DNA of 64,000 nt from Centrapalus pauciflorus (taxonomy: Eukaryota; Streptophyta; Magnoliopsida; Asterales; Asteraceae): the NCBI GenBank assembly GCA_020465985.1, contig JAANYP010000249.1, positions 455,501 to 519,500 on the forward strand. The letters run 5' to 3'. Below, piece by piece: positions 22,820 to 33,389 of the stretch. How positions within the stretch are numbered: the stretch's first letter is position 1; the number at the start of each line of letters is the position of its first letter. The position numbers and the translations under genes were made by a program. The notes under the pieces are model-generated. The model was not told the origin of the DNA, did no database searches, and saw nothing but the letters and a program-made list of their open reading frames with translations.

Positions 22820-23081
22820 GTAGATGTCATTGATTCCATCTCTTTTTATAGCAACGAATGGCTAAGAGGAAGAAATGAAAAAGATGCAGATGATGAGTTT
22901 GTTTTTTTTGGTGAGAATGGGGGTATTGACATGGAGTAATGTTGCACAATCGAGCGGGGTGAATAAGCCGCCACAATATATTAGGACAAATGTATCATCA
23001 CCAAGTAGGATTGTCCTAATTGACGAATCAGACGGTGATGTTGTAGATGAAGATGACATTGTTGAAATTGGAAGTGATTAA
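22820..23081 (+). pseudogene. hAT transposase C-terminal remnant (frameshifted)
   Basis: One frame reads AVDVIDSISFYSNEWLRGR followed by acidic EKDADDEFVFFGE. Near 22915 the homology moves to another frame with LTWSNVAQSSGVNKPPQYIR and an acidic tail ending EIGSD at a TAA (23079-23081). An NEWL-G motif, acidic residues, then LTW..V....G..EP is the tail typical of plant hAT transposases after the dimerisation domain. Only about 80 residues remain and they are frameshifted, so the copy is dead. No upstream BED or catalytic part was found. Confidence 0.55.
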
Positions 23082-23439
23082 ACGATGGTAACCAATGATT
23101 TAGAGGATGATTATTGAGATGTCTTTTAGTATTTTACTTCGTTTGCTACTACTATTTTGCGTGAGACTATTTAATGTTATTGTTTAAGGTAGTATATTTT
23201 ATAGTATACCTATATGTTGTGCTTTTATTTTATGTTAACATTGTCATGTAAAGTATTTTCTAGTTTTTCGTTGGTTTGCTTCACTTGGGCCCTCATGTTT
23301 TTGCACCTCTTGATTTGGTCCCTAATCAAGGCATGTGACCTTGATTAGTATGATTAACCTAAAGTGCGACTTCGCCTATAGGCTATAGCAACCCCCTAAC
23401 AAGTGCTTTCAGAAAATAAACACCTCCCTCCTTTTTTAA

Positions 23440-24040
23440 TGCTAATTGCTTTTTTAGTTGAGGCATGTCAGAGTCAACATTTTGAATCTGAAAGAAGATT
23501 TGGTTCTATAAACACCCTGTTAATGCTAATTCAGCAATTCTGTATAGATTTGGTTCTATAAACACCCCTTTAATGCTTTGAATGGACTACTTTAATTAAA
23601 AAAAAATACCATTTTAATCTTTTGTATGATTTAATGTTAAATGAATTTCCTTATAAGTTAAGGCATGTCAGCATCGAAAATTTGCCATCAATATCTTGCA
23701 CTTCAATAAGTAGTCACTAAATCTTGCATACAATATTAGTCTTATAGATAGACTACTTTGACGGGATACATGATGTGTTAACTCATGTCTACTCTTACAA
23801 AACCTCTATTAAAACTATTGTTGCAATCTTCTTTCTTTGTTAATCTTTCTCATGTCCATTTCTACTCTCAAAAAGGTTCGCCAGGTATGTAATCTGATCT
23901 GTACTTCCACGGGAAGCTTTTTTGTTTTACAATTTATAAATGTGGATTGTATTCCAAACTTCAAGATTCTCATCACTACTTCCAGATGAGGTTTTATGTT
24001 AGTTACTTTCTTCTAAAAATTTTCATGTATAATCTTTATT
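23440..24040. repeat. Direct duplication, copy 1 (partner 24430-25060)
   Basis: Ordered shared blocks include CAGCAATTCTGTATAGATTTGG, TAAACACCCCTTTAATGCT, ATGTCAGCATC, GATAGACTACTTT and ACAAAACCTCTAT-AAAACTATTG. Within copy 1 the phrase GATTTGGTTCTATAAACACCC is itself repeated (about 23499 and 23548). No coding function is seen. Confidence 0.65.
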
Positions 24041-24429
24041 GAAAAATCTGGGAAACTAAGGGGCAGTTCGGCTCGCAGAATGAAATAGGAAGGAATTGGA
24101 ATTTGGATGAAGTGGTTACCAAAGAGCAACCGATTAACTGGTTATGGGAGCCAATCATGCAGCAGGGGGAAATATGGTTGTGCAGTAGGGGAGGGGACGG
24201 TGTGGGGGAAGTGGCGACAGCGGTGAAGGTAAAAGGTGAACAGCAGAAAAAAGGGTGTCGAGGTGAGAGCACGAAAGAATGGGACGGTATTTAAGAGAAT
24301 AGGGGGATTGTCTGCAAAACAAAATTAAGTAGATGGCTTCCAACTCACTGAATAGATGAAAAATGCCAAAATGGTAGTCATTACTTATGAAAAAAGAACA
24401 CACTAATAGTCTTAACTACTTATTCGATA

Positions 24430-25060
24430 AGTGAATGCCTTTCTTTCTAATGAAGTGTCAGCATTGAAAATTTAGTTCTGAATGAAGATCTGGTTTTGTA
24501 TGGATTTGGTTCGGTCGTTCGGAATAATGATTTGGTTGTGGAACACCCCTTTAATGATAATTAAGCAATTCTGTATAGATTTGGTTCTGTAAACACCCCT
24601 TTAATGCTCTGAATAGACAGTTTGAATAAAAAAAACTACCATTTTAACGTTTTGTATGATTTAATACTAATTGAATTTCTTTCTTAATTAAGGTATGTCA
24701 GCATCAAAACTTTTCCAACAAATCTCTTGCATTACGATATTTAGTCTTAAAGATAGACTACTTTCACGGGAATACGTGATATATGATATTATAACTCACT
24801 TCTAGTCTTCTACTCTCACAAAACCTCTATCAAAACTATTGTCGCAATCTTCTTTTTGTTATACTTTCCCATGCCAGTTTGTACTCTTAAAAAGCTTCTT
24901 TACGTATGGAATATTGATCTCAACTTCCAGGTGAGGCTTTTTCTTGTTTTACAGTTTACAGATGTGGATGAGATTCCAAACCCCCAAGATTCTCTTCTCT
25001 ACTTTCAGATGCCGTTTTATGGTAGCTATTTTTTCTTGTAATTTTCATATATAATCTTGA
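24430..25060. repeat. Direct duplication, copy 2 (partner 23440-24040)
   Basis: Same block order as copy 1, offset by about 1 kb, with many substitutions and small indels. The 24041-24429 spacer contains a G-rich segment and frames (24036-24403) that are not protein-like. Confidence 0.65.
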
Positions 25061-25719
25061 AAATCAACTTTAATCTTTTAATTGAAAATCAACTTTAATC
25101 TTTTTTTCTCATAAGGTTTGATTATATTATAATTCATACTTGTGGTAAATCCGACACAATATTATGTAGCTATTATCAATTAGCTTTGTAACTAATAATT
25201 ATATGATTAAAATTAGGGTATATTACGCTATTAACATATAAAAATTACATTAATAAACAAACCATTCTAGCTATGAACGACTCGGTACCAAAAAAGGAGA
25301 GAAGGAATTAGACTATAAGAGAGTAGAGACCATTCTTAGAAACACACAACAAATGAATAAGAGACCATTCTTAGATGCAATTTGGTTATCTGTTGTTTTA
25401 TGAACTCACTCGGAACGAACATTTTATCAAACAGTCGATAGGCAATTTGAAGTTTCATAACTTGCAAGCACATACCTTTAAATTACTGTAAATAGTGTAA
25501 ACATAAGCAATAATCTATCATGGACTACACAACAAGTTACTTGAATTGGTTTAATTGAAAGACTACATATATGAAGTGTTCAAAACTTAAACATTAAAGA
25601 GATGAAGAGAGCAACAACTTGAATACGTGATAAACACAGATGAACACAGATGTGGTAAGATCAAGAAGAGGGGATAGAGATTAACCGCTTAAAAGAAACA
25701 GAAAAAAGGGTATTACTGC
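25061..25719. other. Non-coding, intron-like DNA
   Basis: No gene, RNA or bounded transposon recognised. Confidence 0.4.
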
Positions 25720-26170
25720 AAAATGGTATGTTAAATGTCTTAAGTCTGAAACCACTTTTGAAATACAAGAGATGTCTTTAAGTTTGAAGTCTGAACACTT
25801 CAGGATGTTTGTTTTGTGATATGAAATGTCTAAAAATAATTAAATGAAAACTTGGAGCAAATGACCTCTAATTCCATTTCCATGCTCCAAAACAGTAACA
25901 ATGTAATTGCCAATGATTAAAAGAAATTGGGAATTCAAGACCATAAGAAATCATAAAATCGATCCCGAAACAGTAATGCAAAAAATACTTACAGTGGTTC
26001 AGAAAAATCTCCATGATATCAACCCTGAATTCCCTACCTCTATTTTAAACCAAATGGCATCAAATGCAAGAGCGTAAATCACTAAAAAGGATTCAAAAAT
26101 CAGTAACAGTAACAGAAGTTTTCGATTTCCTAAACCTAAACACGATTTTGGTTTCCAATTTCAATAAAAC
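25720..26170. repeat. Copy 2 of the dispersed duplication (partner 19040-19780)
   Basis: Shares the ordered blocks listed for 19040-19780 but lacks the MITE present there. Its junction, near TGAAATGTCTAAAAATAATT (about 25823-25842), marks the ancestral uninserted site. Confidence 0.6.
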
Positions 26171-26329
26171 GCGAATTAAGCAACGTCCTGGTGGAATAAA
26201 AAGATGAAAAACCACATCCGTGAACTGATGCATCAAATACAATAAACATATAAAGGATGAAGAATCAAACAGTAACTCAAATCTACATGTATTTATTTCT
26301 ATCGGAAAATCTAAACAATGTCAAACACC

Positions 26330-26565
26330 TCACCGACAAAATCACTTCGATTGAATCTGTCCAATAGTGGTGTGCGGCGCTGTGATACAACGACAACGGC
26401 GGAGAAGGTCACCGTCGGCAGCAGTAGTGTGCGCGCTGATGGAGAGAATTGGGGTTTGGGGGGGGGGGGGGGGGGGGGGGGGGTGCATGTGACGGAGGTT
26501 GAGAGAAGGGCTAGGGAGTAGGGTCTGCGGCGGAGATAGAGACGGAGACACGGGGTGGTTCTGCG
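26330..26565 (-). promoter_or_regulatory. Possible leader (first exon) of the L18-like gene, with C-run
   Basis: This is the only GC-richer stretch upstream of the L18-like coding exon. On the minus strand it is C/T-rich like a plant 5' UTR, contains a 26-base C-run (the G-run at 26458-26483 on plus) and ends at a good donor TCG|GTGAGGTG or GAG|GTGTTTG. The proline-rich frame through it (26342-26575) is a by-product of the C-run and not a believable protein. Confidence 0.4.
26458..26483. repeat. Homopolymer G run (26 bp)
   Basis: An uninterrupted run of G on the plus strand. Its length may be unreliable because assemblies often misjudge such runs. Confidence 0.9.
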
Positions 26566-26567
26566 CA

Positions 26568-27196
26568 GTGTTCAAAAAAGTAGGAAACCGAAAACCGTAT
26601 CGTTTCAGGTTAAAATGAACCGGATTTTTCTATAATTTTCGGTTTAATTAACCGAAAAGAAAAGGTTTTCTAGGTTCGATTTCAGTTACGGTTCATGATT
26701 TTTGTGAAAACGACTAACCGAAAACGAAAAATAAATAAACTTTGTAAATTTTAGTTTCATGCCTATAATATTAACATTTACACCAAGCTTACCACGTGTT
26801 TTTGAATTATTAATTGAGTTTTATAAGTCAAAACACATAAAACTATATTGTTAATTTAATTCGTTAAAATAAAAAAAAATATTTTATTAGATTTTTAATG
26901 ATAATATATAATTTATTAACATATCTTACCAATACTTTATAGTTTAGTGATAAGTTTCTCATTTTGATATTTTAAAAGTACTTAAAAATTAATTTTTTAC
27001 TTTGAAATATAATTTCTTTGTTAAAAATATGGTTAATTGGTTAACCGAATAACTGAACTAAAAACCAGTTAACCAACTACTGGTTAACCTCCTATTTCGG
27101 TTTTAGGTTTAGCTTCACAAAAATCCTCAAACCAATATATTCGGCTAACCATCTGAAAGACATTTTCGGTTCGGTTAACCATCCATAAACAGCTCT
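26568..27196. mobile_element. Element rich in GGTTAACCGAA words, relative of 57560-58936
   Basis: The ends carry inverse AACCG-rich segments. The right end CATAAACAGCTCTA matches CTATAAACAACCTTA at 58936. Aligned blocks with the 57-59 kb copy include GTTAATTGGTTAAC, CCAGTTAA, TTTCGGTTC and CTCATTTTGATATTTTAAAAGTACTTAAAAAT-like sequence. That last block is the uninserted version of the CACTA MITE site at 58433-58748. No transposase and no clear TSD. Confidence 0.55.
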
Positions 27197-27437
27197 AGTT
27201 TTCGTCGCTATATGGGGAGAAAAAAAGGAGACCGCTAAAAAAATACGGTTGAAGCATTTCTATTCTCTTATTTTTCAAAGGAATTTTATGATTCAAAACT
27301 CTTTTCTCTTATTTTGGTATGGAAAATCTTTGAAATCGTATGTAATTTATAACTTTTTTTTATCATGTGACAAAAAAATCATTAATTAACTCATCAGTCA
27401 TCATTTTCAATTGAAGTGAATTTTTTTAAAAAGAATA

Positions 27438-27720
27438 AGGGTTAACGTTGTAGAATGACAACGTACTCTCTTCATTCTACTGATATAGTCATTCTGTACT
27501 TTTTTACTGATATGATACATTTATATAGTTTTTCATTTCAATATGATCATTTCTCCATAATAAAGCCTGGTTTTTTCATACAAATACAAGTCAGTTATAT
27601 ATATACAATTGACCTTATTGGTATGAAAAACATAAGCTATATAAATTACCGAAAGATCTATTTGATTATCAAGAAAATAAATTTTAAAAGTAGCAGATTT
27701 CAAAAGCTATAAAACGAACT
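27438..27720. mobile_element. Partial relative of the Mutator-like MITE at 56686-56990
   Basis: Starts AGGGTTAACGTTGTAGAATGACAACG and continues with ATATAGTCATTCTGTAC, TAATAAAGCCTGGTTTTT, and CTTATTGGTATGAAAAAC. This is the same order of motifs as 56686-56990 (GGGTTAAG, ATATGGTCATTCTAC, TAGAGCCCTGTTTTT, CAATGGTATGAAAAAC). The far end is lost and there is no TSD. Confidence 0.45.
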
Positions 27721-28149
27721 ATCAGATTCGTCTATCGAATACAATACATGCATTAACATAATTAAAAAGTAACTTTAAATGAAAATCAAGAATGCAGTCC
27801 ACCGATGATGATGTATTGAACATGATGCTAGTTATCTAATAGTGTAAAATTTCATTTCCAAAACGAATGATCAATAATGAGAGGATTTTTTCTTCCTTTT
27901 GGGGTGTTGATCGAATTGTAGAGAACCCCTGTATGGGTTCAGCCACCCATAATGGGAGGTGGGGAGGCCTTTTAGGGTTAATTGATTTTATTTATTTTAA
28001 ACCCTATTATCATTGTCGTTACATTTTAATTAATTTCTTTTCATTAAGATACTTCTAATTAATATTGTCAGTTAGATGATCTTACTTTATTGATATCAAT
28101 CTAATTAAATGAAATTATAAAGTCAATTGTGAAAAATAAATATAAGTTT

Positions 28150-29490
28150 TTTTTGGTTTTTATTGTTTATACCATCATTGTTTATTTTTTACTATTAATA
28201 GCATTAAGTTTTATATTTTATTTATCGTTTATAGCAAAAGTTAAAAACGTAGATGCTATACATAATTTTAAAAAACCCTACGAAATAGTACTTGGCTAAA
28301 TATCAGGGTGGTGAATGCTCTTGAAAAGAGGGGTATCTCTCTAAAAAAACATAGTTGTAGAAAAGTTATCAGAGACGGTTAGATATGTTTTTTTTGGGAT
28401 GACCCATGACGTTCAAATTATTCTTCTTTAGCTACTGCGTTTCCTCGGCTTTCTGACCCGTCGGAGAATAAAAATTGTAGTGTAAGCAGCTGTTAAAATC
28501 TGACTTCCGGTGTTTGGGATATATCTCGTTGTTGGATAGTTTCCTTTCGGGGTCAAGCAATTTCTGAGGCTTCGAATCTCTTGAATGTTTTACAGAATTG
28601 TTTTGTTTTGCAAAATTCACTTGATAAATGAAGATGGAATGGCAGCAGAGTCTACATAGATGGAAGTTTCACAATAAAAAAATGTCGGATCTAATTGAAG
28701 ACTCTTCCATATCTTACAAATAAATTTGAATGTCGCTAGTAGATGGAACTCTTGGATGCTAAAGAAGGTAAACATTTTCATGTGGAGATTAGTTTTAGGC
28801 TGGTTGCCATTTTTTCCAATTTAATGCCAAAAGGGGCGCCGTATAAATTGTCCGCTTCTCTGTTATGTCAATAGGGAGTTGATAATTTAGATCATTTCTT
28901 TTAATTGTTCGGTTGTGAAACTCATTTGGAGAAAAATCTGGGCGCGGTGGCTTCCCCTTTAATCCTTTTTTTTTTGTTGAGAGTTGCTCTTTTTGAAGAT
29001 GGCATACCGACTCAATCATTTAATGGTCGAAAGAGATTTCAAGGAATGTTCTTTACTATGGAGAAATTCAATTATTTACGCTTCTTCTCATGAAGTTCGA
29101 GTCCAAACAAAAAAAAGAAGATCTATTTTTGCAGGATCAGATTTTATCTTTCTTATGAATTGAAAATAGATGCAAAAATTGGAAGGGGTATTCTTGGATC
29201 TTTAAGCCATAAGATTGCTTTGGCTAATTGTCTTTTCTTTCTTTTGTGGTGTAATTTTTGTTTGGATGCTGTTTGTCTACCTGTGTTTGTATTAGTTGTT
29301 GGGTTTTCTCATTCCTTGTGCTAGCCGTGTTTAAAGTTCTATTTGCAAAAATTAATAAACGATAAAATAAAGTTAATGCTATTAACGATACAAAATATAA
29401 AAGATGATATTATTAATTATAAAAAGTATAAAAGTTGAAACTATTAACGTTAATAAACAAATAATATTTCTATAAACAATAAAATTTCAT
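28150..29490. mobile_element. Inverted-repeat element interrupted by a LINE fragment
   Basis: The left flank of the LINE (28150-28270: TTTATAGCA, ATTAATAGCATTAAGTTTTA, TTTATCGTTTATAG) is repeated in inverse at 29345-29490 (AAACGATAAAATAAAGTTAATGCTATTAACGATAC). This indicates one older inverted-repeat element split by the LINE. Exact ends and TSD were not resolved. Confidence 0.45.
28290..29345 (+). mobile_element. Degenerate LINE 3' fragment
   Basis: Translated pieces in shifting frames resemble the C-terminal part of plant LINE ORF2: VVNALEKRGISLKKHSC, FFWDDP, LATAFPRLSD, then a MWRLVLGWLP-like piece and CETHLEKNLGAV from the zinc-binding region. Many stops and frameshifts are present. The tail before 29345 is weakly A-rich (GCAAAAATTAATAAAC). 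Confidence 0.6.
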
Positions 29491-30024
29491 TGCTAGTTTT
29501 AATAATTGTCCCTGATAATGTAACCCATCACCTATTAATATTAACTATTAATATGAGAGAACGAGTTGACTTTACTCATTTTAGAGGTGCATAATTAATA
29601 AAAGTTACTAAAAGTTAATAATAAATGCACATAATTAATTTTGATTTCATGCAATTAATAAGGTTTCTATATATTTATTTAATTTCTGTAAATTTTCAAA
29701 GTTTCCTTGAGTTTATATATAGATGTTCATGAGGTTGTTTAATCCGTACGTTGCAACGATATCATAAGTAAACAATAAAAATTATATCATTATAAAAATA
29801 GTTCAGACAAAAAAAATATTATATTGGAATATAGATACCAATAATATGACCATAATAATATATTCAAACTTTTATAATATATAATATCAAAGGTTATACA
29901 TAAAAACAAAAAGTTATATATCATACACTTGTAGTTGGTTCTTAACGTGTTTATTGGGTTCAATCATGTGATTCATTCTATGGGTTTTGATATTTCAGTA
30001 CCTTCCATAGACCCACTAGGTTGC

Positions 30025-30561
30025 TAGGGGTGTTCAAAATCAAATATCCGAAATTTGGATAGTGATTTTTGCTATTCGAATTCGAAATTTTGGATTCGAA
30101 TAACGGATTATTCGAATCTCCAAAAATTCATATTTTAAAAAATTAAATCATATATTTAAATGTCTAAAATACAAATTCGTACATCCAAATACATATTAAA
30201 TATAAATATATCACAAACTAAATGTATTCAGAATTATTTTACTCAAAATGACTAAATAAAGATTAAAAAAAAGTAAAATATATAAAATATTAGTTAATAA
30301 ATCTATAATATCAGTATAAAATTTAAAGCATACATTAAAGTGAAAACAAACATTTAATATTATGTAAATAATCAATACTAAAATAAATAAAATGAAAAAA
30401 AATTTAGATTTTCGGATATCTGAAATTTTGGAATATCACTATTTGAATCTGAAATTTCGGATATCTAAAAAACCGGATATCTGAAATTTCGGATAGTTTA
30501 GGACTGGATTTTCAGATTTTTAGTTTGGATGCTTGGATCCTGATATCTACGAACACATTTA
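30025..30561. mobile_element. Degenerate hAT-like element, sister of 38185-38720
   Basis: Starts TAGGGGTGTTCAAAAT and continues with GGATAGTG-TTTTTGCTATTCGAAT and CGAAATTTTGGAT, matching 38185 onward. The right end ACGAACACATTTA matches ATGAACACCCCTA. Possible TSDs are AGGTTGC (left) and AGGTTAC (right). It is more eroded than its sister copy. No transposase is present. Confidence 0.65.
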
Positions 30562-30780
30562 AGGTTACCCTTCTTGGATGTACTCAAGACATAACTTTTA
30601 TTTTGACAAAACACACACAGTGACACAGAGAATGCCAAATAGCTCACAGTGACAGACGACAATGGCCGGACGGAACAACGACAACCCACAACGCGTAGAG
30701 CATAGATGTATAAAGTGATAATATGAGAAGCATTGGTAAGGAAGGTACTTCGTGAATCCCTAATGAGTTTTCATAAAGAT

Positions 30781-30916
30781 GTTTTTGCATTGGTTTGACG
30801 AAACAAGTTTCAAGTTTTCATGTGTTTTTATGGTTTTTGTTTTAACTTACAATTTTTGTTTTTGCATTGGTTTGACAAAACAAGTTTCAAGTTTTCATGT
30901 GTTTTTATGGTTTTTG
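30781..30916. repeat. Direct tandem duplication, period 77 bp
   Basis: A block of about 59 bp starting GTTTTTGCATTGGTTTGAC at 30781 is repeated at 30858 with one visible base change (GACGAAAC versus GACAAAAC), so the duplication is recent. Confidence 0.85.
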
Positions 30917-31293
30917 CATTAACTTTCAATATTCTAAACCATCATCTTTTGGTTAAAAAAACTCAAGTTATTAACAAACTTACAATTAGCACCTTCTAAC
31001 TATCAAATCTTTACAAATAAGTCCTTGGATATTTATTGAGCATCCAATCCTTACAATACTTAGTTTTAGTTGGTAATTTATGACTTCTTTTATAATTATT
31101 TATTAAGTTGGTTGATAGTTAATTTATGACTCTCTTATTGAATATTGATGGTTGTTGCTTTCTTATCTTTTTTATTCAGGCTTATGGTATTATTTTTATA
31201 TATTATCATTTTGTTTTATTTTTCTTTTAATTTCAGGTCTTGTTTGGGGACAAGTGGACAACCATCAAGTTTCGAGCCTTATAATCAGGTATA

Positions 31294-31434
31294 ATGGGTC
31301 ACGAAAACAACGGTGCCCAATGGGTCATTAACATCTTTGACGGGGCTCGGGATGCTCGTGGGAAGACTAACGGTTTGTTAGACGACATTACCTATCCCCA
31401 AATCATTCCTTTTTTTTTTTTTTTTTTTCATAGT
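31294..31434 (+). other. Small exon-like open frame, unknown
   Basis: An ATG at 31294 opens a frame reading MGHENNGAQWVINIFDGARD then ARGKTNGLLDDITYP, followed by a run of phenylalanines from an 18-base T-run and a stop at 31432-31434. GC content and codon choice are visibly higher than in the surroundings. It is preceded by acceptor-like TTTTAATTTCAG at 31233. It could be one exon of a captured or decayed gene. I do not recognise the family. Confidence 0.25.
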
Positions 31435-32418
31435 TAGGTTTGTTTTTATTGAGTTGTATTTTTCCTCTGTCATCAATCATAGATTTGCATTAATTAACGT
31501 GGAACCATTATGCTTCCTAATTTGGGCCCAAAGTAGTTGGATCGCTATAATTATATAAGCTTTTGTTGAGTGTCATTTTGTTCCCTTTGTCTCGTAATTG
31601 AGTTTCACATAGATCCAATTTTCAAACTTTTGTAGTTTTCTATTTGGAAATGTTATATCTACTAAGTTCATATGCTAATAATACTTTACTCGCTTGGTGA
31701 AGAGAATCGTTACTTGGTCTCAATCCTTAGAAAACTAGTAATCTTTGATTTATTAACGGATTAGAATATACTTAAAGTTTAATGATAAGTGTATGTGTAG
31801 TTTGAACCGAAATGGATCATTTGGTGTTATTATAGATCTCATTATATCTTAAGATTATAATCTACGTTTAGTGATTTTGCATGATACAACTTTCGTGTAT
31901 TTTCTGGTACTAAACACAGTCAGTATGAAAAACATCTATATACGATAACACGAATTCAATTTGGCTCAAGCCAAGTGTTTCGACTAGGGTTACATTGTGG
32001 GCTTGTTTGCCGAAAAGTCAAAAACAAACAAGATCACAAAACAACTTATTTTCCACACTTGTTAAGGAATTGGAAAACTCCAAAGAGGCACTTTTTGAGG
32101 TTGTAGAATCTCAAACTCAATATCATTAGATTTTTAAGTGTTTATACAATACAATTTTCATCATCAATACATAATAAAATAACATTATGCAAAAAAAAAG
32201 TAACCTACTTTTTTAAGTTGATAACCAAACTAGTACGACTACATATAAATCAACAAAGACACAAATAGGAAATCAAGTCCAACGCTAAAACTATATACAT
32301 TTCCTGATTCAAATGCCTAAAGTCGATTCGATTAGTATAACTATGTTATACGAGTATAACGCGGCTAGACCCATTATCGAAAAAAACCAAAGATTTTTCA
32401 GAGAAAAAAATCTACGAA
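31435..32418. other. Intergenic DNA including the 3' flank of the calmodulin-like gene
   Basis: No gene recognised. The part next to 32419 would hold the 3' UTR of the minus-strand calmodulin-like gene. Confidence 0.5.
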
Positions 32419-33132
32419 TCAAGAAACCGAAATGAGACTAACACCATTCTTCATCATGTTCTTGAACTCATGAAAGTTGATCATACCATCACCATCAATA
32501 TCAACTTTGCTTATCATCTTCTTGCAATCCTCCAATCTTTTCCCTTCTTTAAACCCCAATGAATCCAAAACCAAACCCAATTCCTCAACACTTATAAGTC
32601 CATTTTTATCCCCATCAAACACATCAAAAGCCTCTTTCAACTCACCATCTTCATGATCAAGATTCCCATCAACTTTTCTCCCTTCTTCGTCTTCTCGACT
32701 CATCATCGACTCGAAAAGATCGCAAAACTCATCGAAATCGATCAACCCGTCTCCATTAACATCAACCCTTTGAACCATTTCCAACACATCTCTTTCACTT
32801 GTTGAGATCCCAATGTTCTTGAGCGAATCACTTAGCTCTTGTTTTGTGATAAACCCATCTTTGTTCTTGTCAAAAGTAGCAAACACACTTTTCAATTCTG
32901 CTTTTCTTTCCTTAGATTCAGAATCAAAACTACCCTTCTTGCTCATCAAAACCATCTTGTTCTTGTTCTTGTTTTCCTGTTGTTCAAGACTTTGATTCTT
33001 GACTGGATCTTGAATTGGGGAAGACTGAAATTGAAAAAAAGCAGCGACTTTTTTGTTGGGTATTCTAAGAAAAGTGGACACAAGGCCAAAAATGAAAAGA
33101 AAGAAGAGAAAAACAGTGGTTAATATAGCCAT
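32419..33132 (-). CDS. Calmodulin-like protein with N-terminal membrane anchor and four EF-hands
   Basis: An intron-less 237-residue protein starting at the ATG at 33132 (context AAAATGGCT); the frame upstream opens only from a GTG, so this is the first usable start. Residues 4-22 (LTTVFLFFLFIFGLVSTFL) form a hydrophobic signal-anchor, followed by a basic and Gln/Asn/Lys-rich linker. Four EF-hand loops follow: DKNKDGFITKQE (88-99), DVNGDGLIDFDE (124-135), DGDKNGLISVEE (173-184) and DIDGDGMINFHE (211-222). All have Asp at position 1 and Glu at 12, so all four should bind Ca2+. The organisation matches Arabidopsis CML4/CML5-type proteins, Ca2+ sensors anchored to endomembranes. The acidic insert between the two EF pairs (about 146-163) is longer than in CML5. 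The assignment to CML5-like is by pattern only. Confidence 0.92.
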   Translation of the reverse strand: MAILTTVFLFFLFIFGLVSTFLRIPNKKVAAFFQFQSSPIQDPVKNQSLEQQENKNKNKMVLMSKKGSFDSESKERKAELKSVFATFDKNKDGFITKQELSDSLKNIGISTSERDVLEMVQRVDVNGDGLIDFDEFCDLFESMMSREDEEGRKVDGNLDHEDGELKEAFDVFDGDKNGLISVEELGLVLDSLGFKEGKRLEDCKKMISKVDIDGDGMINFHEFKNMMKNGVSLISVS

Positions 33133-33253
33133 TTTTATCCCCTCAGAAGCTGAAGAAGAAGAAGCTTCAAAGAAACAGAGGAGAAACACAGTTTAGTGCG
33201 TGTTTGTGTGTGTGTGTTTTTGGATGGATGGAGGAAGAAAAAGGCGTGTGTTT

Positions 33254-33341
33254 ACGCGTTATTTGGTGCCTTTTCTTTCCAAATTTCTGGAGTTGGAATA
33301 ATAAATTTGGTGCCATGAGGACATATCCCCACAAAACGCGT
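33254..33341 (-). promoter_or_regulatory. Pair of inverted CGCG boxes upstream of the calmodulin-like gene
   Basis: AACGCGTAAAC occurs twice in opposite orientation: as GTTTACGCGTT (ACGCGT at 33254-33259) and AACGCGTAAAC (ACGCGT at 33336-33341), 122 and 204 bp upstream of the ATG. ACGCGT fits the VCGCGB site of calmodulin-binding transcription activators (CAMTAs), suggesting Ca2+/calmodulin-responsive control. CG-containing words are rare in this AT-rich region, so two 11-bp matches are notable. Confidence 0.45.
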
Positions 33342-33389
33342 AAACTGAATTTAATTTTAAAATTAATACATCATAAATTATTCTACTAG

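Larger units (their letters stand above)
20333..26328 (-). other. Proposed long 5' UTR intron of the L18-like gene
   Basis: The L18 coding exon is preceded by an acceptor (AACAG| at 20333) but has no adjacent promoter. The nearest leader-like sequence on the same strand is the GC-richer segment at 26330-26565, which ends in GTCGGTGAG|GTGTTT. If the two are joined, the intron is about 6 kb. It contains a hAT MITE (20965-21329), a hAT transposase remnant (22820-23081) and duplicated blocks (23440-25060, 25720-26170). This model is an inference; the two segments may belong to different transcripts. Confidence 0.4.

Noticed and set aside
24036..24403. Pro/Ser-rich minus frames
   Set aside because: They read through a G-rich plus-strand stretch and have no family features.
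26318..26575. Glycine-rich and proline-rich frames
   Set aside because: Produced by the 26-bp G/C homopolymer; the segment looks like a leader.
32813..33123. Plus-strand frames over the calmodulin-like gene
   Set aside because: Antisense shadows of the EF-hand coding sequence.
33187..33189. Upstream start extending the calmodulin-like protein to 256 residues
   Set aside because: The codon there is GTG, not used as a plant start; the ATG at 33132 gives a clean signal-anchor.
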